Shown: one piece after another, positions 17,815-25,997 of the stretch
Layout of the letters: the number at the start of each line of letters is the position of its first letter
Numbering within the stretch: the stretch's first letter is position 1
NCBI RefSeq assembly: GCF_900182735.1
Contig: NZ_FXTU01000001.1
Coordinates: forward strand, 186,001 to 250,000
Source: Laceyella tengchongensis
GTDB lineage: Bacteria > Bacillota > Bacilli > Thermoactinomycetales > Thermoactinomycetaceae
Direction of reading: 5' to 3'
Length of the DNA: 64,000 nt
Notes under the pieces: model-generated
Seen by the model: only the letters and a program-made list of their open reading frames with translations
Database searches by the model: none
What the model was told of the DNA's origin: nothing
Program-made: the position numbers and the translations under genes

Positions 17815-18276
17815 ATGCGTAATTTGATCATCATTTTCTGTTCTATTTTCGTTTTGGCAGGGTGTACGATGCATGAAGAATCAAAGAAAATCAATATAGT
17901 AAAAGTCGATGATCGAGCCTTTTTCATTTCGGATCAGTAGTTTCCTGAAAGAGTTTCGTTCTTTCGAAAAGCTTTCAGAGTAACGAAAATCACTACTTGT
18001 ACGTTGGATCGTAAAAATGAAGGAGCTAGAAACAAAGAAGCGTTAAAGAATCATCCACCAAAGGATGGATTTGATCGTGTGCAGTGGCCTCTTGCCATTT
18101 GCAAAGAAGGCGGGGCTGGTGCTTATGTTGAGTATATTGAGGGTGAAAAGAATGAACAGGCTGAGAAATGGTTACAAAAAGAGTTAAGTAAGTATCCTGA
18201 TGGGACACCTCTTTTCTTTCATATAGGAGAACGTCCGAAGATGAATATCATTACAGATAAAAAGGAACGAAAATAA
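17815..18276 (+). pseudogene. NucA/NucB-type lipoprotein DNase interrupted by an in-frame UAG
   Basis: An ATG at 17815 (AATGGAGGTGG upstream) opens a lipoprotein signal, FVLAGCTM, with the lipobox cysteine at residue 17. After 41 codons a TAG occurs at 17938-17940, and the same frame then stays open to 18276. The downstream part contains TTCTLDRKNEGARNKEAL, GFDRVQWPLAICKEGGAGA and YPDGTP, the hallmarks of the NucA/NucB sporulation and competence DNases. The stop falls before FPERV, where relatives commonly have a YP pair, so a Tyr codon probably mutated to TAG. Unless amber is read through, only a 41-residue lipopeptide is made. An internal TTG at 18004 has no ribosome site. Confidence 0.75.
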
Positions 18277-18339
18277 ACAATCGTGGCTATTATATTTCGT
18301 TTGGCTTGAAAACTTTTGATTACCCAACCACACCATAGG

Positions 18340-18370
18340 CGCAACAAAGCCCCCCATGTGGAGGGGGCTG
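18340..18370 (-). terminator. Terminator of the first carboxypeptidase-regulatory-like lipoprotein
   Basis: On the minus strand AGCCCCCTC pairs with GGGGGGCT, followed by TTGTTGC. Confidence 0.7.
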
Positions 18371-18374
18371 TTAG

Positions 18375-18767
18375 TTATTTGGCCGGCATCAAGCGTACGG
18401 TGATTGGCGCCTTTGTCTTGGTGGTGTCGACGGAGATGCGTTGCCCTAAGTATCCGTTGCACTGGAAGGTGAAATCGTAGGTACCGGGTGGCACCGGCCA
18501 AGTAAATTTGCCATTGGCGTCGGTATAACGCACGATGCGCGGCAAGGCGACAGGGTGCGATCCGGTGGGAATGGGGGTGACGATGACACCGGGGAGAGGG
18601 TTGCCCAGCTGGTCCAAGACTTGCCCAGATACATCGGTTAGTGCTTTCGGGGGCGAGGCTTGCTCTGGCATGGCAGATGGGTGCGGGTTTGCCGTTTCCG
18701 CCGTTCCCCCGCAAGCGCTGAGCAGGCAGCAGAGGAGCAGGATGAGCGGTGTAGGTGTGCGCATCAT
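18375..18767 (-). CDS. Lipoprotein with carboxypeptidase-regulatory-like (beta-sandwich) domain
   Basis: 130 residues from the ATG at 18767, preceded by AAAGGAGAT. The signal peptide ends LLSACGG (lipobox Cys). The mature part carries one domain of the kind found after carboxypeptidase D and in surface proteins: VSGQVLDQLGNPLPGVIV, then YTDANGKFTWPVPPGTYDF. Such domains are transthyretin-like sandwiches used for stability or adhesion. The gene at 18952-19335 encodes a paralogue with the same order and a very similar core. Both are on the minus strand beside a secreted protease, but each has its own terminator. The function is unknown. Confidence 0.8.
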   Translation of the reverse strand: MMRTPTPLILLLCCLLSACGGTAETANPHPSAMPEQASPPKALTDVSGQVLDQLGNPLPGVIVTPIPTGSHPVALPRIVRYTDANGKFTWPVPPGTYDFTFQCNGYLGQRISVDTTKTKAPITVRLMPAK

Positions 18768-18907
18768 TGTTCTATCTCCTTTCAAGATGAAGTGGTTTGG
18801 AATCATGGATGGAAAAGGCCTAACGGAGAGGAGCAATATGTTCAACGTTATCTGAGTTTCCTTAAGATGTAAACACGATACATCCTACTTTTGCTCACGA
18901 TAAAAGC

Positions 18908-18945
18908 AGTTCCCCGTTTTCTGGCTCTAGAAAACGGGGAATTTT
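18908..18945. terminator. Strong terminator between the lipoprotein paralogues
   Basis: CCCCGTTTTC pairs with GAAAACGGGG around TGGCTCTA. It lies directly downstream of the 18952 gene on the minus strand. Confidence 0.7.
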
Positions 18946-18951
18946 TGCGGA

Positions 18952-19335
18952 TCAATTCGGTTTGAGTTGCACCCGCAGGTGGGGCGCTTGTTTGCCAGGT
19001 ATGGCTTGTACCCGCTCCTTGTGAAGGGCGTATCCTGGCTTGCGAAAGACAAAGTCATACGTGCCAGGAGGAACCGTCCAGGAGAAACGGCCTTCCGCGT
19101 CAGTGTAGACGGCGATTTCGGGAATGGGTCCGCTTTTGTCGTCGGCGGGTTCAGGCATGACAAGGACTTGGGCGATCGGATGTCCGTCTGTGTCCACGAC
19201 AGTGCCCGTGACAGTGATGCGTTGTCCCGGCTGGGGATTGGGCGCGTCTCCGCTGAGATTGTTGCATCCAGCGCTGACCAGCATGCTGATTGAAAGCAGG
19301 GAGAGGAAGAAGCTGGAGAAGCGTGTAAGGTTCAT
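18952..19335 (-). CDS. Lipoprotein with carboxypeptidase-regulatory-like domain, paralogue 2
   Basis: 127 residues from the ATG at 19335, nine bases after AAAGGAGG; the ATG two codons earlier is too close to the site. A lipoprotein signal ends MLVSAGCNN. The single domain (VTGTVVDTDGHPIAQVLV, YTDAEGRFSWTVPPGTYDF) parallels the 18375 gene, including the PPGTYDF core, so the two probably arose by duplication. It would be exposed on the outer face of the membrane. Polar neighbours give no clear pathway. Confidence 0.8.
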   Translation of the reverse strand: MNLTRFSSFFLSLLSISMLVSAGCNNLSGDAPNPQPGQRITVTGTVVDTDGHPIAQVLVMPEPADDKSGPIPEIAVYTDAEGRFSWTVPPGTYDFVFRKPGYALHKERVQAIPGKQAPHLRVQLKPN

Positions 19336-19397
19336 GATCATGATCCTCCTTTAACAAAAAAAGATAGAGGGGAAACTCCCACCCTATCTTATAGACG

Positions 19398-20342
19398 TCA
19401 TTGCGCTTTCCAGGTGTTCAAATTTTCGAAAACCTCTTTTGTGATTCTCGTGCCGCGGTTATAGCTGGAGCCGCCGTACACACCGTTGGTATGGATCGCG
19501 ATGGAGCAGACGCCGCAATAGGCATAGCTGTTTTGGTAAACAGGAGAGCCGCTTTGGCCGCCATAGGTGTCGTTGGCGTATAACAGCTTGTGTTTGTGTG
19601 TTTCGCGAATACGATCGGCGTGTTGCCATTGGGTTCCGTATGGCTTGTCGCCGGGATAGCCGCTGATGTTTTCAGCCGTCCCGTTCATGGAGCCGGATTG
19701 GTATCGGTATCCGAACCAACCGGTGGAGTCGCCGATGCGTTTGTCCAGCTTGATCGCACCATAATCATAGTTGGTGTTGCCGTCATGTACCCAGCCGATC
19801 ACGGAGAAGAATTCCACGCCATCGGCGGAGCCATAGGGAAGGTGGTCGCCGTCTCTTCCCGGATAAACGGTAGCAAAGGAGGCCCATTTGTCTTCGTTGG
19901 GATCATACAAGCAATGGCCGGCGGTGGCCACGGTGTCCGGACCGATCATCCAACCAGTACATCCACCGATGTCGCTGACGATATGTACAATGGCGCTATA
20001 GGGGTAGACGGCTGTGTTGGTGACTCGGGTGCGGTTGTCTGCGCCGATGATCGATTCTGTACCAGCGCCGCCGTCTGGTTTGGTTTCAGATGGGGAGGCT
20101 GTGAGATCGCGCCGTTCTTGGGTGCCCTTGTGCCCTTTGGTGTAAGCCCCGAAGCGTTGTTTGACTGTGTCTTTGCCGTATGGGACGGGCTGAATGGTGG
20201 CGCCTTTGTTGGAAACGGGGGTGTGGGGGGATGGGGCTTCTGTAACCGTCGCATAAACGGCAGAGCCGCTGGATGAAAAGACGATGGCGCAAACGAATGA
20301 CAAGGAGGCAGCTAACGCAAACAGCTGTTTCTTGTGCAACAT
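19398..20342 (-). CDS. Secreted glutamyl endopeptidase-like serine protease (S1B family)
   Basis: 314 residues with an N-terminal signal peptide (about 1-31) and a propeptide. The chymotrypsin-fold triad is visible as H143 (TAGHC), D193 (NYDYG) and S264 (GGQSGSP). The likely mature start follows E96 (SIIGADNRTRV), matching the pattern of Bacillus glutamyl endopeptidases, which mature after Glu and cut after Glu/Asp. Cysteine pairs near H143 and in YCGVCS could form disulfides. The ATG is preceded by AAAGGAGTG. The gene is monocistronic; AT-rich sequence upstream (20343-20500) should hold its promoter. Glu specificity is inferred from family resemblance. Confidence 0.92.
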   Translation of the reverse strand: MLHKKQLFALAASLSFVCAIVFSSSGSAVYATVTEAPSPHTPVSNKGATIQPVPYGKDTVKQRFGAYTKGHKGTQERRDLTASPSETKPDGGAGTESIIGADNRTRVTNTAVYPYSAIVHIVSDIGGCTGWMIGPDTVATAGHCLYDPNEDKWASFATVYPGRDGDHLPYGSADGVEFFSVIGWVHDGNTNYDYGAIKLDKRIGDSTGWFGYRYQSGSMNGTAENISGYPGDKPYGTQWQHADRIRETHKHKLLYANDTYGGQSGSPVYQNSYAYCGVCSIAIHTNGVYGGSSYNRGTRITKEVFENLNTWKAQ

Positions 20343-20524
20343 GAATGAATCACTCCTTTAAGGGAATTGGGTCATGGGGGCGGAGACGGTGAGTAGGGAA
20401 TGAATTAACGATATGAATATTATAGGGAATATGGTAAATATATACAATCCGAATGTTCTGCTAATTGTTTACGTTTTTGTGACCTATGGAGTGAGAATGG
20501 AAACGGGTTTGTCAAAGCGGCAAT

Positions 20525-20661
20525 CTAGGGTGTGTCTGGCAAATCAAGTGGGTGGGGAAGAAGCGGCGGAAAAACCTTTTTTCGAGGAGCGCCGATGCGC
20601 AAGTGAAGCGAATGAGAAAATGGTTTTGGAGCCGCTGGCCTATTCATCAGACACGCCCTAG
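20525..20661. repeat. MITE-like palindromic element, copy C (most complete)
   Basis: 137 bp bounded by CTAGGGTGTGTCTG and CAGACACGCCCTAG, nearly perfect terminal inverted repeats. The interior matches copy A closely, with GAGGAGCGCCGATGC and AAGTGAAGCGAATGAGA. It has no transposase and lies in an intergenic spacer. Confidence 0.8.
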
Positions 20662-20677
20662 TTTAGCTCCAACCAAA

Positions 20678-20708
20678 GTCAAAATCCCCGGCAAGAGCGG
20701 GGATTTTG
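20678..20708. terminator. Hairpin terminator of the YhzD-like gene
   Basis: AAAATCCCCG pairs with CGGGGATTTT. T-rich tails occur on both sides. Confidence 0.7.
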
Positions 20709-20719
20709 GACGGATTGGA

Positions 20720-20935
20720 TCAGATTGTGGCTTTGCTTGTTTTGGTGTCGAATTGGTGCGGCTTAAACATGACTAGGCGACCTGTGCGATGGAAGACGCG
20801 ATGTGGTTTTGTCTCGTAACCTTTTTCTTGCAAGAGTCGGTGTGCTTCCTGTTTGGCAGCGGCATCTGTCGCGGCTTCCACGGCTTGGTCAATCAATACT
20901 TCCCCATTCTCACTATACACGGTCATATGATACAT
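20720..20935 (-). CDS. YhzD-like small protein
   Basis: 71 residues from the ATG at 20935, preceded by AAAGGAGAGG; the longer frame to 20986 lacks a site. The start MYHMTVYSENGEVLIDQ, then AAKQEAHRLLQEKGY and HRVFHRTGRLVMF resemble the short YhzD family of Bacillales, whose function is unknown. The product is soluble with a beta-alpha-beta look. It sits beside the divergent repeat element and upstream of mscS with its own terminator. Confidence 0.6.
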   Translation of the reverse strand: MYHMTVYSENGEVLIDQAVEAATDAAAKQEAHRLLQEKGYETKPHRVFHRTGRLVMFKPHQFDTKTSKATI

Positions 20936-21037
20936 AAACCCCTCTCCTTTCCGCAACACAATTGGTAATAGTCTTATTATAGCCAATATCCGCAGAAAAG
21001 AGGAGACGTTTGCCGATACATGCCTTTTGCGTGCGGC

Positions 21038-21841
21038 CTAGGTTGCGCTGACTTTAGCGAATTCACTTTGGTCCAGCGCCATCTTCAGTTCTTTGCGCAT
21101 TTCCCGCTCCACGCGCGCCTGTTCTCCGTTTTCCGTGCGGGCGTAGACGCGAATCACGGTTTCGGTTGTGTTGATATTTTCCACTCCCAACACGGTGGGC
21201 CCCTCAACAATTGCCGGGATGTGGTGTTTCATTTTGCGGCACGTCTCTTCTAAGTATGCGATCATTTTTTCCACATCGATGTCAGCGGGCAAGGGGAGAT
21301 CGACGGTGGCTTGCATCACGCCACGGGAGTGGTTGGTGAGCGATTTGATGTCGCGGTTGAGCAGGAAATGGAGGTCACCGTTGGCTGAACGAAGTTTGAG
21401 CGTCCGCAGGCCCACATGCTCCACGGTGCCGCTAAAACCGTTTACCGTAATCTCTTCCCCCACATGCACTTGGTCTTCCATCAACATGAAGAAACCGGTG
21501 ACGATGTCGCTGACCAAGTCTTTGGCTCCGAACCCGATGGCCAGTCCCAAAACGCCAGCACTGGCGAGCAGAGCGGATATATTGATGCCGAATTCAGGCA
21601 AGATGGAAACCAAAGCGATGAAGAAAATCACATAGGAAGCGATGTTTACCAAGAGGCTTTGAATGGTTTGAATGCGTTGCTGGGTGCCTTTGTTCAAGTG
21701 TTTGCTAGACACGGTTGCGCGAATGATCACTTGTTTAAGGACGGCGTAGGCGATGCCGGCCAAGACCAGGATGATCATCGCTTTGATGATTGAACCAAAG
21801 ACGCCGCTGAATAGGCCATTGGCTGAAAAAGTTGTAAACAA
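21038..21841 (-). CDS. Small-conductance mechanosensitive channel, MscS family
   Basis: 267 residues from a TTG at 21841, preceded by AGGAGGAA. Two to three N-terminal membrane segments (about 15-37 and 63-85) precede the pore-lining helix with LLASAGVLGLAIGFGAKDLVSD broken here as LLASAGVLGLAIG-FGAKDLVSD. A beta domain (GEEITVNGFSGTVEHVGLRT) and the C-terminal alpha/beta domain follow. The protein opens under membrane tension to release solutes on hypo-osmotic shock. Its length fits the short YkuT-like Bacillus subgroup. It is transcribed away from the divergent MFS gene, sharing an upstream region of about 100 bp. Confidence 0.92.
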   Translation of the reverse strand: MFTTFSANGLFSGVFGSIIKAMIILVLAGIAYAVLKQVIIRATVSSKHLNKGTQQRIQTIQSLLVNIASYVIFFIALVSILPEFGINISALLASAGVLGLAIGFGAKDLVSDIVTGFFMLMEDQVHVGEEITVNGFSGTVEHVGLRTLKLRSANGDLHFLLNRDIKSLTNHSRGVMQATVDLPLPADIDVEKMIAYLEETCRKMKHHIPAIVEGPTVLGVENINTTETVIRVYARTENGEQARVEREMRKELKMALDQSEFAKVSAT

Positions 21842-21938
21842 TGGGGTTCCTCCTGTCTTATTTTATTTCGTATTGCTAATTTTCCTGTCAAGCACTATAA
21901 TCCTTTGCGGAGATGATGAAAAGGTGGCTGATGTTGAT

Positions 21939-23141
21939 ATGAGTCAAACATGGTCAATGAAACGGTTTTACATATTGGTTTTTGTCGTATGTATTACCGG
22001 GTCGACACAAGGCTTGCTGATTCCTTTGCTGACGACGTTCTTGGAGGAGCGGGGCGTCAGCGCGGATGTTAACGGACTGAGCGCAGCCGCGCTGTACGTG
22101 GGCATCATGATTGCCTCACCGCTGTGCGCGTGGATGGTTGGGCGTTACGGCTACAAAAAGATGATCTTGTTGGGCCTTAGCATCACCACCGTGGCGGTTG
22201 GATTGATCCCCTTATTCACCAATATCTGGGTGTGGAGCGCTTTGCGGTTCACGGTGGGGATTGGAGACAGTTTTCTACATTATGCTACCCAATTGTGGAT
22301 TACCTCAACCGCACTGCCGAATGAACGAGGAAAGCGTATTTCCCAATACGGGTTCTTCTACGGGTTGGGGTTTGGGATCGGCCCGTTGGGTCTGAATTTG
22401 CTGTCGCTAGGCGAAAATGTCCCTGTGTGGACGATGTTTGCGCTTTTGGTCGTTACGATTGGCTTGGCGATGCAATTGAAAGAAGACCAAGAGAAGGTCA
22501 CCAGCGAAAAAAGGGAAGAGAAGGCGGCCAAACATCATGTCGCCGTGGTGTACCGGATCGGCTTGGTCGCTTTGTGTCCAGCAATGTTGTACGGTTTTTT
22601 GGAAGCGTCGCTGGCGGGCAACTTCCCAGTGATCGGACTGCGCGAGGGCATTTCCAAAGGATGGATTTCCGTGTTGATTTCCGCCTTTGTGTGGGGAAGT
22701 TTGGTCTTCCAGATTCCGCTTGGCATCTTGGGCGATAAAATCGGCCGCAAACGGTTGCTCATGGCCGTGTGTGCCTTGGGGGCCGTAGGCATGTTCCTCA
22801 TCCCTCATCTGATGCCCAACGCCTGGGCTTTGTTTGTTGCTTTCTCCCTCATCGGTGGATTGATCGGTTCCATTTTTTCCTTGGGGCTGGCTTATGTGAC
22901 AGATCTGTTGCCTTCCCGTTACCTCCCTACAGCGAATATGATCGCCTCCGTTCATTTCAGCTTAGGGAGCATGCTAGGGCCCTATACGGGTGGACTGCTC
23001 ATCAAAGGGTGGGGAGGACATGCCCTGTTTTACCTGATTTCCGCTTCTCTGGCCGCCTTTGTGCTACTGGCACTCGTATACCGGCACGCGGAGGCCTCCG
23101 AATCCTCCTCCCTACCTGTACAGGAAAAGCAGATTGGCTAA
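21939..23141 (+). CDS. Major facilitator superfamily transporter
   Basis: 400 residues from the ATG at 21939; a GTG five codons upstream is also possible, and the frame before that overlaps mscS antisense and is not supported. Twelve hydrophobic segments are visible with the charged loop 2-3 motif GRYGYKKM and a second half motif GDKIGRKR, both MFS signatures. The central cytoplasmic loop (KEDQEKVTSEKREEKAAKH) is hydrophilic. It resembles drug/sugar exporters of the YfkF/YcaD-like group, but the substrate cannot be read. A terminator follows at 23149-23180. Confidence 0.88.
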   Translation: MSQTWSMKRFYILVFVVCITGSTQGLLIPLLTTFLEERGVSADVNGLSAAALYVGIMIASPLCAWMVGRYGYKKMILLGLSITTVAVGLIPLFTNIWVWSALRFTVGIGDSFLHYATQLWITSTALPNERGKRISQYGFFYGLGFGIGPLGLNLLSLGENVPVWTMFALLVVTIGLAMQLKEDQEKVTSEKREEKAAKHHVAVVYRIGLVALCPAMLYGFLEASLAGNFPVIGLREGISKGWISVLISAFVWGSLVFQIPLGILGDKIGRKRLLMAVCALGAVGMFLIPHLMPNAWALFVAFSLIGGLIGSIFSLGLAYVTDLLPSRYLPTANMIASVHFSLGSMLGPYTGGLLIKGWGGHALFYLISASLAAFVLLALVYRHAEASESSSLPVQEKQIG

Positions 23142-23146
23142 CTGGA

Positions 23147-23182
23147 GTGGCCCCTTCTTGCGGTCGCAGAAGGGGCTTTGTT
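23147..23182 (+). terminator. Terminator of the MFS gene
   Basis: GCCCCTTC pairs with GAAGGGGC and is followed by TTTGTTT. The stem is symmetric and may also serve the convergent hydrolase gene. Confidence 0.8.
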
Positions 23183-24873
23183 TAATGTTCTCTTCGTTGC
23201 CATTCCATTCCTGTCATTTGCAAAGGGCGTATCTCGCCGTTTTCTAGCTTGACAGTGGGTTGGTCGACATACCACCCCCGCCCGTTGATCGAGACATCCG
23301 TCTGATAGCGGAAGCGGAGGTAGCGGGCGTTGGTAGGCAGGGGCAAGCTGACCCGCTTCCAGCCTGCACTCCTTCCAGTGACCGAATGCAAGGGTTGCCA
23401 AGTCTTACCGTCCGCAGATGTTTCGACAATGCCAAAATCGGCATTGGTTTCGAGATGATGCCAAGTGGCGAAGGATAATGTTTTTTTGGCGGCCGAGGCT
23501 GGCAGATGGGCTGTCAGCGTGCGGTTCAACCCATCGCCGTAGCCTGCGAACCAAGCCGGCCTCCGCATGGCGACTGGAATGGCGTCAGCGGCCAACCGCG
23601 CCGCTTCCCTCCGAACCGGGTTGAGTGAAGGCGTTTGTCGGGTGGGATGTACCCGATTGGTCAACAGAATGGCGATGGTGGCTTGCTCCCGGTTGACGAC
23701 GAGGGAAGTACCAGTAAAACCAGTATGGCCAACGGTATGGGGACTAGCGAGGGCGTCCATGTACCATCCTTGATTCAGCTCCCAACCAAGGCCGTGGTCA
23801 TCACCGGGAAAGTCGGTGTTGAAGTTGTGTTCCATTAAGGCCACGGTCTGTTCATCCAAGATGCGGGTGGTGCCGTATCGGCCGCGTAATAGGAAGAGAT
23901 GGGCCAACTTGGCCAAGTCGGTGGCTGTAGAGAATACACCGGCATGGCCCGCCACGCCATCCAAGGAAGCGGCGTTTTCGTCATGCACTTGACCCCAAAC
24001 CAGCCCGCGGTCGGGATTGGACTGGTATTCGGTAGCGGCGATGCGGTGCTTGAGAGATGCGGGTGGATTGTACATTGTATCAACCATTCCCAAGGGCCCT
24101 GTGATCGTTTCTTTCACATATTGATCCAGTCGCTTGCCGGTGAGGCGTTCCACCAGAGCACCCAACGTGATCATGTTGAGGTCGCTGTATACATAGGTGC
24201 TTCCGGGGGCATGGTCGAGCGGGCAACGGAACACTTCTTGCAGGCGGTCATCCCGGTTGCCGCCCATCTGATATAAGGGAAGGCCGGGGCGGAATCCAGA
24301 TGTGTGCGTCAGTAATTGCTTGATAGTGACGGTCGCTTTGCCGTTTGCCGCGAATTCGGGAATGTAGCGGCTTACGGGATCATCGAGTGAGAACTTGCCT
24401 TGTTCATAGAGTTTCATCACGGCGATGGCGGTAAAGATTTTACTGATGGAAGCCACGTCAAACAGGGTATGTTTGGTCATGGGAACGGGTTGGGCGAGAG
24501 GGGTTCGTGAGGCATCGCGGTACTTGGCGGCATAGCCGTACGCTTGGTGCTTGACGATGACACCGCGGCGGGCGACCAACATCACCGCACCGGGCATATG
24601 GTTTTGTTCGATGGCCCGGTTCAGGGCGGTGTCTAACGCTCGTAGCGGTTCGTTTCGCATTCCTGCTGCTGATGGCGGGCCCGCACGTAAGATCGGGCTA
24701 GTGGGGAGGGGGAAATCCCAGCTCGCCGGGAGGGCGTCATTCACGCGCTTGGCGGACGGGAGTGGCTTGCTTTCTTTCTCTGATAAAGGAGCGTAAGCGG
24801 CGAGAACGGGAACCGGCATCAAGCAGGCCAGAAGCAGGCTAAACAAGGATACCCCGAAGGGATGGCGGCGCAT
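23182..24873 (-). CDS. Secreted beta-lactamase-fold serine hydrolase with C-terminal sandwich domain
   Basis: 563 residues, ATG at 24873 with AAAGGAGGA upstream. A signal peptide (about 1-26) is followed at about 75-435 by a class C beta-lactamase/esterase fold. S142-x-x-K145 (SISK), YSD (in TYVYSDLNM) and HTG (HTGFTGT) are the three active-site elements. Such enzymes are often esterases or D-amino-acid peptidases acting on cell wall. The last 120 residues (from about 440) form a beta-rich domain with GIVETSADGKTW and WKRVSLPLP, similar to the MAM/immune-inhibitor-A type domains that bind surfaces. The gene is monocistronic. Confidence 0.87.
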   Translation of the reverse strand: MRRHPFGVSLFSLLLACLMPVPVLAAYAPLSEKESKPLPSAKRVNDALPASWDFPLPTSPILRAGPPSAAGMRNEPLRALDTALNRAIEQNHMPGAVMLVARRGVIVKHQAYGYAAKYRDASRTPLAQPVPMTKHTLFDVASISKIFTAIAVMKLYEQGKFSLDDPVSRYIPEFAANGKATVTIKQLLTHTSGFRPGLPLYQMGGNRDDRLQEVFRCPLDHAPGSTYVYSDLNMITLGALVERLTGKRLDQYVKETITGPLGMVDTMYNPPASLKHRIAATEYQSNPDRGLVWGQVHDENAASLDGVAGHAGVFSTATDLAKLAHLFLLRGRYGTTRILDEQTVALMEHNFNTDFPGDDHGLGWELNQGWYMDALASPHTVGHTGFTGTSLVVNREQATIAILLTNRVHPTRQTPSLNPVRREAARLAADAIPVAMRRPAWFAGYGDGLNRTLTAHLPASAAKKTLSFATWHHLETNADFGIVETSADGKTWQPLHSVTGRSAGWKRVSLPLPTNARYLRFRYQTDVSINGRGWYVDQPTVKLENGEIRPLQMTGMEWQRREH

Positions 24874-24954
24874 GGGGCATTCTCCTCCTTTGTGTGATGG
24901 ATGCCTTATTGATATATTTTACCAAAACATTTGTGGTTAAGACAAAAGCCGCTC

Positions 24955-24992
24955 CTGTAAAAAAACAGGCGCCTCATCGATAGGCGCCTGTC
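24955..24992 (-). terminator. Terminator of rnz
   Basis: ACAGGCGCCT pairs with AGGCGCCTGT and is followed on the minus strand by a run of seven T. Confidence 0.85.
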
Positions 24993-25031
24993 TTCGCCGG
25001 GTAGTTGATGAATGGCCTGGCAACGAAACAC

Positions 25032-25946
25032 TCATAATTGATACCGGAACCCGTCATGCGCGATCTGGACGGCAGTGAAGACAGTTTGCGCTTCTTTCAA
25101 CAATTGCGCATGATCCTCTTCCATGAATCGTGAACTGATGTGGGTTAGAATCAGCGCTTTGGCGTTGGCATTTTTGGCCACAGTGGCCGCTTGGACACAT
25201 GTGGAGTGATGGTGGGCGGTGGCCAACCCTTCCTGACCCGCCCCGTAGGTGGACTCATGAACCAACACATCAGCGTGTTGCGCCAAGGCTTCTGCGGAAG
25301 GAGTTGGCCGGGTGTCTCCGAGGATGGCCAAGATGCGCCCCGGTTTGGGGGGGTGGATGTAATCTTGTCCATTGATGACGCGCCCATCGGGGAGAGTCAC
25401 CGTTTTCCCCTGTTTAATCTCTTGATAGTGGGGGCCAGGCGGGATGCCTTCGGCTTTCAGTTTCTCGATATCCAAGGCACCGGGTTGCTCATCTTCTTGC
25501 AATCGGTAGCCGAAGCAGGGAATACCGTGGTCCAATTTTCCCACCGTCACTGTAAAGGGGCCTTCCTTCAATGTGTCCCCTTCTTCCACTTCATGAATGG
25601 TGAGGGGATAACGCAAGTAGGTGCAACTCGTTTGCATCGCCACTTCAATAAAGGAACGCAAACCTTTGGGGCCGTAAACGGTTAATGGCGTTTCGGCTCC
25701 TTGAAAACTCCGGCTTCCCAATACGCCCGGAAGCCCATAGATATGATCCCCATGGAGGTGGGTGATGAATATCCGGCTTACTTTTCCTAAGCGGACAGGA
25801 TGTTCAAGTATTTGATGCTGGGTGGCTTCACCGCAATCAAACAGCCAGGTGTCTCCTTTGTACTCCGGCATGATGAGAGCGAGGGATGAAACATTTCGCT
25901 GTTTGGACGGGATGCCAGCGCCAGTGCCCAAAAACAGAAGTTCCAT
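25032..25946 (-). CDS. rnz: Ribonuclease Z
   Basis: 304 residues. MBL-fold tRNA 3' endonuclease that removes the 3' trailer of tRNA precursors lacking CCA. The zinc motif HLHGDH is visible (H63, H65, D67, H68), the exosite region lies at about 150-195, and later ligands are in LGDTRPT, HEST and LTHISSR. The start MELLFLGTGAGIPSKQRNVS is typical. Length matches the Bacillus enzyme (about 307). ATG preceded by GGAGGGATT. It is upstream of nothing on its strand and downstream of a HAD gene. Confidence 0.96.
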   Translation of the reverse strand: MELLFLGTGAGIPSKQRNVSSLALIMPEYKGDTWLFDCGEATQHQILEHPVRLGKVSRIFITHLHGDHIYGLPGVLGSRSFQGAETPLTVYGPKGLRSFIEVAMQTSCTYLRYPLTIHEVEEGDTLKEGPFTVTVGKLDHGIPCFGYRLQEDEQPGALDIEKLKAEGIPPGPHYQEIKQGKTVTLPDGRVINGQDYIHPPKPGRILAILGDTRPTPSAEALAQHADVLVHESTYGAGQEGLATAHHHSTCVQAATVAKNANAKALILTHISSRFMEEDHAQLLKEAQTVFTAVQIAHDGFRYQL

Positions 25947-25997
25947 CGCACAATCCCTCCTTTCAACAGGAATGTTTAGACCGATGAGGCAAGGGGG

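Noticed and set aside
19590..20276. 228-codon plus-strand frame opposite the protease
   Set aside because: Low-complexity glycine/valine-rich translation and antisense to a well supported gene.
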